A stretch of 10,848 bases of DNA. It comes from Flavobacterium sp. Its GTDB lineage: Bacteria; Bacteroidota; Bacteroidia; Flavobacteriales; Flavobacteriaceae. Shown here piece after piece: positions 1 to 5,937 of this stretch. The DNA is taken from contig JAGOAF010000044.1 in the NCBI GenBank assembly GCA_017984035.1, positions 1 through 10,848 of the forward strand. The letters are read 5' to 3'. Within the stretch, counting starts at the first letter, position 1. Each line of letters opens with the position of its first letter. The notes beneath the pieces were generated by a model. That model saw only the letters and a program-made list of their open reading frames with translations, was not told the DNA's origin and ran no database searches. Position numbers and translations under genes: made by a program.

Positions 1-2084
1 GTTTTAGAACCGAAATAGAAAATCCGATTGTCCAAAAAGACATCATCGATTTAGAAAGAAAAATTCGATTATTCAAAGAAGGAAAAATTGATGACGAACG
101 TTTTCGTAGTCTTCGATTGGCTAGAGGTGTCTATGGTCAGCGTCAAGAAGGGGTACAAATGATTCGTATCAAATTGCCTTTTGGTAAAGTGAGTAGCGAA
201 CAATTAGTACGTATTACTAAAGTGTCTGACGAATATTCTACAGGTCGCTTGCATATTACTACGCGTCAGGACATTCAAATTCACTACGTAAGCTTGGATA
301 GAACTCCGGAGCTTTGGGCTAATTTGGAAAAAGATGATATTACTCTTCGAGAAGCTTGTGGAAATACGGTTCGAAATATTACAGCCAGTGAAAACGCTGG
401 AATCGATCCGGAAGAACCATTTGATGTTTCGCCATATGCACATGCTTTGTTTCAGTTTTTCTTAAGAAATCCGGTATGTCAAGAAATGGGGCGTAAATTC
501 AAAATGTCCTTTTCGTCTTCTGATAAAGATACGGCTTTGAGTTACTTGCACGATTTAGGATTCATTCCAAAAATCGTCAATGGAGAACGCGGATTTAAAG
601 TGATGTTAGGTGGCGGATTAGGTTCGCAACCCAGTCATGCCGAATTGCTTTCTGAATTTGTTCCGGTCAACCAAATCATTCCGATGACAGAAGGTGTCTT
701 GCGTATTTTTGATCGTTATGGCGAAAGAGCTAAACGTTTGAAAGCTCGTATGAAATTCTTGATCAAAGAAATTGGTAGAGACGAATTCTTACGATTAGTC
801 GAAGAAGAGAAAAAAGCCTTGTCTTACCAAACAGTGGAAATTGACACTACAGCTTTTGACGGTCCAATTCCTGCGCCAGCTTTGGAAGTTCCAAAAGTAA
901 CTATCGAAGATGTAGCTGCTTATGAAGCATGGAAAAAATCGAATGTAATTGCACAAAAACAAGCGGGTTATGTAGCTATTGGAATCAAAGTAGCGTTAGG
1001 CGATTTTTATACAGATAAAGCAAGAGCTTTGGCTCATTTGATTAAAAATTATGGTGCCAATGAATTGCGTTTTACGTTACGTCAAGACATTTTGATTCGC
1101 AACATTAAAGTTGAAAACTTACCGTTCTTTTACCAAGAATTAGCTAAGTTAGATTTTGTTACTTTAGGGTACAACACCATCAATGATGTTACGGCCTGTC
1201 CAGGTACTGATACCTGTAATTTAGGAATTGCCAGTAGTACTGGAATCGCCGTAGAATTAGAACGCGTTTTAGCAACAGAATACCCACAATTCAGCAACAA
1301 TCAAGAAATCACGATTAAAATTAGTGGTTGTATGAATGCTTGTGGACAACACAATATGGCAGAAATTGGTTTCCAAGGAATGTCTATCAACTCTGGAAAA
1401 TTAGTAGCACCAGCCCTTCAAGTTTTGTTGGGAGGTGGTAACTTAGGAAATGGCCAAGGTCGTTTTTCAGATAAAGTAATTAAAATTCCAAGTCGTAGAG
1501 GACCTGAAGCCTTGCGTTTGATCTTAAATGATTTTCAAGCCAATGCGAATGGACTATCATTCTTAAATTATTATGATGCCAAAGGCGAAAAATATTTTTA
1601 CGAATTTTTGAAACCTTTAGCCGATGTAACCAATTTAACAGAAGCCGATTTTGTGGATTGGGGAAATGCAGATAACTATGTAAAAGCAGTAGGTGTAGGG
1701 GAATGTGCGGGAGTAGTAATTGATTTAGTAGCTACCTTATTGGTAGAAGCCAAAGATAAATTGACTTTCTCTCAAGAAGCATTGAACGATCAAAAATGGT
1801 CAGATTCGATTTACTTAACCTATGCAGGATTTGTCAATGCAGCCAAAGCCTTATTGCTAGCTGAAAAGCAAAAAACAAACCACCACGCAGGAATCATTGA
1901 TTTGTTTGATACGGTTTTTGTGGAGACTAATTTAATTTCATTAGCCACTACTTTTAAAGAGTTGGTGTACCAAATTAAAGAAAATGAACCATCGGAAGCG
2001 TTTGCAAAACACTATTTAGAACAAGCAACAGCATTCTTCGCAACGATTGAAGAATATAGAGAAAAAGATTTAGCTAATGCATAA
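1..2084 (+). CDS. Siroheme/[4Fe-4S] sulfite (or nitrite) reductase with C-terminal HEPN-like domain, 5'-partial
   Basis: Assimilatory reductase expected to carry out the six-electron reduction of sulfite to sulfide (or nitrite to ammonia) in the cytoplasm. The frame is open from the left edge (first full codon at base 3), giving 693 visible residues; the true start is probably only a few codons outside. Visible numbering: the ferredoxin-like half-domain at about 45-110 ends in TTRQD with Arg88 (siroheme-contacting in CysI); RKFK at 164-167 supplies the two siroheme lysines; a second half-domain begins near 318. The cluster/siroheme cysteines are C399-x5-C405 and C443-x3-C447, spaced almost as in E. 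coli CysI. From about 565 to the end lies an all-helical segment resembling HEPN, which CysI lacks. cobA, a Met8p-like gene and an FNR follow. Context favours sulfite over nitrite, but sequence alone does not decide. A TTG at 117 is not the start, because homology-like sequence continues upstream. Confidence 0.9.
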   Translation, partial: FRTEIENPIVQKDIIDLERKIRLFKEGKIDDERFRSLRLARGVYGQRQEGVQMIRIKLPFGKVSSEQLVRITKVSDEYSTGRLHITTRQDIQIHYVSLDRTPELWANLEKDDITLREACGNTVRNITASENAGIDPEEPFDVSPYAHALFQFFLRNPVCQEMGRKFKMSFSSSDKDTALSYLHDLGFIPKIVNGERGFKVMLGGGLGSQPSHAELLSEFVPVNQIIPMTEGVLRIFDRYGERAKRLKARMKFLIKEIGRDEFLRLVEEEKKALSYQTVEIDTTAFDGPIPAPALEVPKVTIEDVAAYEAWKKSNVIAQKQAGYVAIGIKVALGDFYTDKARALAHLIKNYGANELRFTLRQDILIRNIKVENLPFFYQELAKLDFVTLGYNTINDVTACPGTDTCNLGIASSTGIAVELERVLATEYPQFSNNQEITIKISGCMNACGQHNMAEIGFQGMSINSGKLVAPALQVLLGGGNLGNGQGRFSDKVIKIPSRRGPEALRLILNDFQANANGLSFLNYYDAKGEKYFYEFLKPLADVTNLTEADFVDWGNADNYVKAVGVGECAGVVIDLVATLLVEAKDKLTFSQEALNDQKWSDSIYLTYAGFVNAAKALLLAEKQKTNHHAGIIDLFDTVFVETNLISLATTFKELVYQIKENEPSEAFAKHYLEQATAFFATIEEYREKDLANA

Positions 2085-2847
2085 ACCAATACAACCCAAA
2101 GTAACTTTAGTAGGAGCTGGTCCAGGCGATCCAGACTTGCTAACAATCAAAGGAGCCAATGCTTTAGCGGAAGCTCAGGTGGTTTTGTACGATGCCTTAG
2201 CCAATGAAGAAATTTTGACCTATGCACCAAAAAAATCCATCAAGATTTTTGTGGGGAAAAGAAAAGGATGTCACGCCTATTCGCAAGATGAAATCAATCA
2301 ATTGATTGTGGACAATGCTTTGACTTATGGACATGTAGTGCGATTGAAAGGTGGCGATCCCTTTATTTTTGGTCGTGGAAGCGAAGAAATTGATTTTGTA
2401 GAAAGTTTCGGAATTCCTACAGCAGTAGTACCCGGAATTTCTTCTTCCGTGGCCGTGCCAGCTTATCAAGGAATTTCGTTGACCAAGCGAGGGGTCTCAG
2501 AAAGTTTTTGGGTAATTACAGGAACTACTTCGGATAGAAATTTGTCTACTGATGTAGCTTTGGCAGCACAGTCATCTGCCACAGTTGTGATTTTGATGGG
2601 AATGAGTAAATTGGCTCAAATTGTGAGTTTGTTCCAAAACGAATCGAAAGGTGCCAGTCCGATTGCCATTATTCAAAACGGAACGACACCAAAAGAAAAA
2701 ATAGGAGTAGGAACTATTGATACAATACAGCAAGTAGTAGCAGCAAAGAAATTAAGTTCGCCAGCTATTATTGTTATTGGCGAAGTAGTGAGAGAAAGCA
2801 ATAAACTAAAAGATTTCTATCACGACTATTTGATAGAAAAAAGATAA
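2077..2847 (+). CDS. cobA: Uroporphyrinogen-III C-methyltransferase (SUMT)
   Basis: Transfers two methyl groups from S-adenosylmethionine to uroporphyrinogen III, giving precorrin-2, the first committed step to siroheme (and to cobalamin). The 256-aa protein has the usual length of a stand-alone SUMT and only the methyltransferase domain. The N-terminal signature VGAGPGDPDLLT spans about residues 12-23. The AdoMet-loop motif VVRLKGGDPFIFGRG starts near residue 87, with the GGD at 92-94. The later family stretch PGISSSVAVPAYQGI-LTKRG is also present. The ATG at 2077 overlaps the end of the reductase gene by 8 nt, which indicates translational coupling and supports this start. Its product would supply the siroheme of the upstream reductase. 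The organism's B12-type methionine synthase nearby does not by itself show that corrinoid is made here. Confidence 0.95.
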   Translation: MHKPIQPKVTLVGAGPGDPDLLTIKGANALAEAQVVLYDALANEEILTYAPKKSIKIFVGKRKGCHAYSQDEINQLIVDNALTYGHVVRLKGGDPFIFGRGSEEIDFVESFGIPTAVVPGISSSVAVPAYQGISLTKRGVSESFWVITGTTSDRNLSTDVALAAQSSATVVILMGMSKLAQIVSLFQNESKGASPIAIIQNGTTPKEKIGVGTIDTIQQVVAAKKLSSPAIIVIGEVVRESNKLKDFYHDYLIEKR

Positions 2848-2857
2848 AAAGAATTCC

Positions 2858-2873
2858 TTTGGCGTAGGCCAAA
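2858..2873 (+). other. Short hairpin in the cobA / Met8p-like intercistronic gap
   Basis: TTTGGC (2858-2863) and GCCAAA (2868-2873) form a perfect 6-bp stem around a GTAG loop. It lies within the 33-nt gap, ending 7 nt before the next ATG. No T tract follows, so it is not a terminator. It could tune translation of the next gene or be a chance inverted repeat. Confidence 0.35.
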
Positions 2874-2880
2874 AAGAAGT

Positions 2881-3465
2881 ATGGAAGAAAGAAACGAACT
2901 ATATCCGGTATTTTTAAAACTACAGCAATTGAATGTGTTGATTGTGGGTGGCGGAAACGTCGGTTTAGAAAAGTTGTCTTTTATGTTGAAATCTAGTCCG
3001 AACGCTAATGTTGAGGTAGTAGCGCCACGATTTCTTCCTGAATTGGAAGCCTTAGTTGCCCAACATCCTTCGGTAAAGCTGACGGCAAAAAAATTCAATC
3101 GTTGGATGCTTCGCAAACGCCATATGGTAATTGCATGTACCGATGATTTGAAAGTGAATAAAAAAGTATTTGATTTGTGTCGCAAGCGTCATTTGATTTG
3201 CAATATCGCCGATACACCTCAGTTGTGTGATTATTATTTGGGTGGTATTGTCACCAAAGGAAATGTGAAAATAGCCATTTCGACCAACGGTAAATCGCCT
3301 ACAACAGCCAAGCGATTGCGAGAGTTTTTCGAAGAAATTATTCCGGACGACATCAACACCATGGTTGAAAATTTGAACGAATACCGCAAAACACTCAAAG
3401 GTAATTTTGAGGAAAAAGTGCAAAAGATGAATGAAATTACTGAATCATTGAAAAATAAGAAATAA
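2881..3465 (+). CDS. Precorrin-2 dehydrogenase / sirohydrochlorin ferrochelatase (Met8p/CysG N-terminal type)
   Basis: Oxidises precorrin-2 to sirohydrochlorin with NAD+ and, in the bifunctional members of the family, inserts Fe2+ to give siroheme. At 194 aa it matches the N-terminal half of CysG or a short Met8p. The Rossmann glycine motif GGGNVG is at residues 23-28, directly after a LIV strand. Asp111 in the stretch NIADTPQ aligns with catalytic Asp104 of CysG (NVVDAPK). Ser134 in AISTNGKSP sits where CysG has the regulatory Ser128. The C-terminal helix AKRLREFFEEI is typical. No CbiK/SirB-type chelatase is visible, so this protein may do both steps; whether it is bifunctional or dehydrogenase-only (SirC-like) cannot be decided here. 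The ATG is 33 nt after cobA, giving the order reductase-SUMT-dehydrogenase. Confidence 0.9.
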   Translation: MEERNELYPVFLKLQQLNVLIVGGGNVGLEKLSFMLKSSPNANVEVVAPRFLPELEALVAQHPSVKLTAKKFNRWMLRKRHMVIACTDDLKVNKKVFDLCRKRHLICNIADTPQLCDYYLGGIVTKGNVKIAISTNGKSPTTAKRLREFFEEIIPDDINTMVENLNEYRKTLKGNFEEKVQKMNEITESLKNKK

Positions 3466-3473
3466 CGGATGTG

Positions 3474-3500
3474 TTGAAAAAGTGATAAATGTTACCTTTA
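3474..3500 (+). promoter_or_regulatory. Possible weak promoter before the ferredoxin-NADP reductase gene
   Basis: TACCTTTA (3493-3500) matches the Bacteroidota -7 consensus TAnnTTTG except for the last base. A TTG (3474-3476) lies 16 nt upstream, slightly closer than the usual 17-23. The 97-nt gap has no terminator, so read-through from the siroheme genes is equally possible. Confidence 0.3.
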
Positions 3501-3562
3501 GAAACTAAAATCATTCGTTCATTTGCATAAAATAAAAGAAGATAAATAAAGAATATAATATA

Positions 3563-4615
3563 ATGATTAAAACAGACATACTTATAATTGGAGCAGGCCC
3601 AACAGGTTTATTTGCCGTATTCGAAGCGGGATTATTAAAATTAAAATGTCACGTTCTAGATGCTTTGCCTCAACCTGGCGGACAGCTTTCCGAATTATAT
3701 CCTAAAAAACCAATCTACGATATTCCAGGTTTCCCGGAAGTATTAGCAGGCGATTTAGTCGATAATTTGATGGAGCAAATCAAACAATTTGAACCAGGAT
3801 TTACACTTGGAGAGCGCGCTGAAACTATTGTAAAACAAGAGGATGGAACCTTCATTGTTACTTCAAATGCTGGAACACAATTCCACACACCAGTAGTTGC
3901 GATTGCAGGTGGTTTAGGAAGTTTTGAGCCTCGCAAGCCGTTAATTGAAAATATCGAATTTTACGAAGATAAAGGGGTAAAATACTTCATCAAAAATCCA
4001 GAAGAATTCAGAAATAAAAGAGTCGTAATTGCAGGTGGTGGAGACTCTGCTTTAGATTGGAGTATTTTCTTGACTGATGTTGCTTCAGAGGTTACTTTGA
4101 TTCACAGAAGAAACGAATTTAGAGGCGCTTTAGATTCAGTAGAAAAAGTACAAGAGTTGAAAAACGAAGGTAAAATCCGAATGATTACTCCTGCCGAAGT
4201 AGTAGGTGTAAATGGAACAAACCACGTTGAATCGATTGTGCTTGACGAAGACGGAGTGCAAAGATCGATTGAAACAGATTACTTTATTCCGCTTTTTGGT
4301 TTGACACCAAAATTAGGTCCCATCGCCGATTGGGGATTGGAAATCGAAAAAAATGCTATCAAAGTAAACAACTCTTTGGATTACCAAACGAACATTCCTG
4401 GAATTTTTGCCATTGGTGACGTCAATACGTATCCTGGTAAATTAAAATTGATTCTTTGTGGTTTCCACGAAGCGACTTTAATGTGTCAGGCTGCTTACCA
4501 AATTATTAATCCCGGAAAACGTTATGTGTTAAAATACACTACCGTTTCAGGAGTAGATGGTTTTGACGGAACTCGAAAAGAAGCGCCAAAAGCAGTAGTA
4601 AAAGCCATTATTTAA
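3563..4615 (+). CDS. Ferredoxin/flavodoxin-NADP+ reductase, TrxB-like (YumC type)
   Basis: FAD- and NADPH-binding flavoprotein that exchanges electrons between NADPH and ferredoxin or flavodoxin. It has 350 aa, usual for this class. The FAD dinucleotide motif GAGPTG is at residues 10-15. The class-typical stretch LPQPGGQLSELYPKKPIYDIPGF (given only for its character: PGGQL then YP.K.IYD) follows. The NADPH motif GGGDSA is at 158-163 with HRR just downstream, and the C-terminal FAD motif FAIGD has its Asp at 286. The redox-active CxxC of true thioredoxin reductase is absent, which excludes that assignment. The gene follows the sulfite reductase and siroheme genes and no CysJ-like flavoprotein is seen, so I infer it supplies reduced ferredoxin to the reductase; it could also serve other ferredoxin-dependent enzymes. 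Confidence 0.88.
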   Translation: MIKTDILIIGAGPTGLFAVFEAGLLKLKCHVLDALPQPGGQLSELYPKKPIYDIPGFPEVLAGDLVDNLMEQIKQFEPGFTLGERAETIVKQEDGTFIVTSNAGTQFHTPVVAIAGGLGSFEPRKPLIENIEFYEDKGVKYFIKNPEEFRNKRVVIAGGGDSALDWSIFLTDVASEVTLIHRRNEFRGALDSVEKVQELKNEGKIRMITPAEVVGVNGTNHVESIVLDEDGVQRSIETDYFIPLFGLTPKLGPIADWGLEIEKNAIKVNNSLDYQTNIPGIFAIGDVNTYPGKLKLILCGFHEATLMCQAAYQIINPGKRYVLKYTTVSGVDGFDGTRKEAPKAVVKAII

Positions 4616-4635
4616 TAGCTTTTTCATCTCAATAC

Positions 4636-4669
4636 AAAGCGCTATTACTTTCGAGTTCTAGCGCTTTTT
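4636..4669 (+). terminator. Rho-independent terminator of the sulfur/siroheme block
   Basis: AAAGCGCTA (4636-4644) pairs perfectly with TAGCGCTTT (4659-4667). Inside the loop a small ACT-TTCG-AGT hairpin can extend the helix. The 3' arm runs into TTTTT (4665-4669). It lies 20 nt after the reductase stop codon and separates this block from the met operon. Confidence 0.85.
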
Positions 4670-4745
4670 GTTTGTTGGCAACTGCTCCATTTCCAAAATT
4701 TTAAAAGGAACGTAGGTAATATTTTTTTAAAGCAAAGAAATGGCG

Positions 4746-4753
4746 TATTTTTG
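4746..4753 (+). promoter_or_regulatory. Probable met operon promoter (-7 box TAnnTTTG)
   Basis: TATTTTTG matches the Bacteroidota -7 consensus TAnnTTTG at every fixed position. The -33 region is only T-rich (4722-4728) and has no clear TTG. A transcript from here would carry a leader of roughly 150 nt containing the structured element at 4760-4842. It is the best promoter candidate between the terminator and the first met gene. Confidence 0.55.
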
Positions 4754-4759
4754 CCAAGA

Positions 4760-4842
4760 TTTTTCCTGCTGTGCGCTTTATCTTTTATTCTGAAACCCAG
4801 AATAAAAGGATGCCGCTTCCATCAGGGCTATGGGGCAGATTA
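4760..4842 (+). other. Structured element in the met operon leader (candidate dispersed repeat or structured RNA)
   Basis: The centre is a perfect 11-bp stem, CTTTTATTCTG (4782-4792) with CAGAATAAAAG (4798-4808), around the loop AAACC. Outside it GCG (4773-4775) can pair with CGC (4814-4816) and CCTG (4765-4768) with CAGG (4823-4826), giving a nested long hairpin with internal loops. Flanks such as TTTTTCCTGCTG and GGATGCCGCTTC resemble, from memory and unverified, a hairpin repeat seen many times between genes in Flavobacterium. A Flavo-1-type RNA is one possibility I cannot test. It lacks a T tract, so it is not a simple terminator, and I do not recognise a SAM or B12 riboswitch in it. Confidence 0.55.
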
Positions 4843-4911
4843 GTATTTTTTTGCCAAGAAATAAACAACAAAACAGTTTGATGAAGTGCCTTTTGGGCCA
4901 AAATAAAAAAT

Positions 4912-5898
4912 ATGTCAAAAATTCAACAAGCCATTAAAGAAAGAATCTTAGTCCTAGATGGCGCTATGGGAACCATGTTGCAACGTAACAATTTCTCCGA
5001 AGAAGATTTTCGTGGCGAACGCTTCAAAGATTTTCCACATCCGTTAAAAGGAAACAACGATTTACTTTCGATCACACAACCCGAAGCAGTGAAACAAGTG
5101 CACCGTTTGTATTTTCAAGCGGGTGCCGATATTGTAGAAACCAATACCTTTTCTGGAACGACTATCGGTATGGCCGATTATCATTTGGAAGATTTAGTAT
5201 ACGAGTTGAATTACCAATCGGCTAAAATTGCCCGTGAAGTAGCCGATGAATTTACTGATCGTTCTCGATTTGTAGCCGGTTCAATTGGACCAACCAACAG
5301 AACGGCTTCCATGTCACCAGACGTAAACGATCCAGGCTATCGCGCGGTTACTTTTGACGATTTGCGCGTGGCGTACAAGCAACAAGTTGAAGCTTTAATT
5401 GATGGCGGTTGCGATGTGCTGTTAGTGGAAACCATTTTTGATACATTGAATGCCAAAGCCGCTCTTTTTGCCATCGAAGAAGTAAAAGAAGAACGTAAAA
5501 TAGACATGCCAGTCATGGTTTCAGGAACCATTACCGATGCTTCAGGAAGAACACTTTCGGGACAAACAGTAGAGGCTTTCCTAATTTCAATTTCTCACAT
5601 TCCGTTATTGAGTGTCGGATTCAACTGCGCTTTAGGTGCTGATCAGTTGAAACCGTATTTGAAACGGTTATCGATGAATACGCAATTGAATATTTCGGCT
5701 CACCCTAATGCAGGTTTGCCTAATGCTTTTGGGCATTACGATCAAACTCCCGAAGAAATGCAAGCATTGATTAGAGAGTATTTGCAAGATAATTTAATTA
5801 ATATCATTGGAGGTTGTTGCGGGACAACTCCAGAACACATCAAGGCAATAGCCGATGTAGCGAGAGAGTTTAAACCGAGAACTGTTGAATTAAACTAA
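4912..5898 (+). CDS. metH: Homocysteine S-methyltransferase half of a split B12-dependent methionine synthase
   Basis: Binds and activates homocysteine on zinc and, with the next protein, forms methionine synthase. The 328 aa correspond to the first module of E. coli MetH and end about where that module ends. The start has the family pattern ILVLDGAMGTMLQ. The three zinc ligands are all present: Cys239 in GFNCALG and Cys302-Cys303 in GGCCGTTPEH, equivalent to C247/C310/C311 of E. coli. The substrate-loop pattern NTFSGT and the VGSIGPTNR-like stretch also fit. No folate or cobalamin domain follows in this frame; the TAA at 5896-5898 is followed 39 nt later by the remaining modules in their own gene. 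With 328 + 891 residues the pair nearly equals the 1227 of one-piece MetH. A stand-alone MmuM/BhmT-like role is less likely given the adjacency. Confidence 0.92.
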   Translation: MSKIQQAIKERILVLDGAMGTMLQRNNFSEEDFRGERFKDFPHPLKGNNDLLSITQPEAVKQVHRLYFQAGADIVETNTFSGTTIGMADYHLEDLVYELNYQSAKIAREVADEFTDRSRFVAGSIGPTNRTASMSPDVNDPGYRAVTFDDLRVAYKQQVEALIDGGCDVLLVETIFDTLNAKAALFAIEEVKEERKIDMPVMVSGTITDASGRTLSGQTVEAFLISISHIPLLSVGFNCALGADQLKPYLKRLSMNTQLNISAHPNAGLPNAFGHYDQTPEEMQALIREYLQDNLINIIGGCCGTTPEHIKAIADVAREFKPRTVELN

Positions 5899-5906
5899 AC
5901 CACGAA

Positions 5907-5929
5907 GGTTTTCAAAACCGATAGGTTTT
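5907..5929 (+). other. Overlapping alternative hairpins between the two metH genes
   Basis: The arm AAAACC (5914-5919) can pair with GGTTTT upstream (5907-5912, effectively a 5-bp stem) or with GGTTTT downstream (5924-5929, 6 bp around GATA). The two folds exclude each other. The second ends 8 nt before the ATG at 5938 and is followed by one more T, then ATAC. A role in coupling or attenuation is conjecture; it may be a common intergenic repeat. Confidence 0.45.
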
Positions 5930-5937
5930 TATACGAT

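Larger units (their letters stand above)
4745..4859 (+). repeat. Near-identical direct repeats flanking the leader element
   Basis: GTATTTTTGCCAAGA (4745-4759) recurs as GTATTTTTTTGCCAAGA (4843-4859); the copies differ only by two extra T residues. They bracket exactly the 83-nt structured stretch. The first copy contains the perfect -7 promoter box; the second has it stretched by 2 nt. They may be the footprint of an insertion or of a local duplication. Confidence 0.7.

Noticed and set aside
117..119. TTG as start codon of the sulfite reductase
   Set aside because: The frame is open to the window edge, and the 38 residues upstream (FRTEIENP..., IDLERKIRLFKEGK) fit the family N-terminus.
3563..4615. 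Thioredoxin reductase
   Set aside because: The redox-active CxxC is missing, and the PGGQLSELYP/IYD stretch is typical of TrxB-like ferredoxin-NADP reductases.
4782..4808. Transcription terminator in the met leader
   Set aside because: The 11-bp stem is not followed by a T tract; bases after it are GGATGCCGC.
4760..4842. SAM or cobalamin riboswitch
   Set aside because: I see neither the SAM-I core pattern nor a B12 box; the structure is essentially one long hairpin with internal loops.
4844..4853. Second met promoter in the right-hand direct repeat
   Set aside because: Two extra T residues break the TAnnTTTG spacing, so it is a worse match than the left copy; use cannot be excluded.
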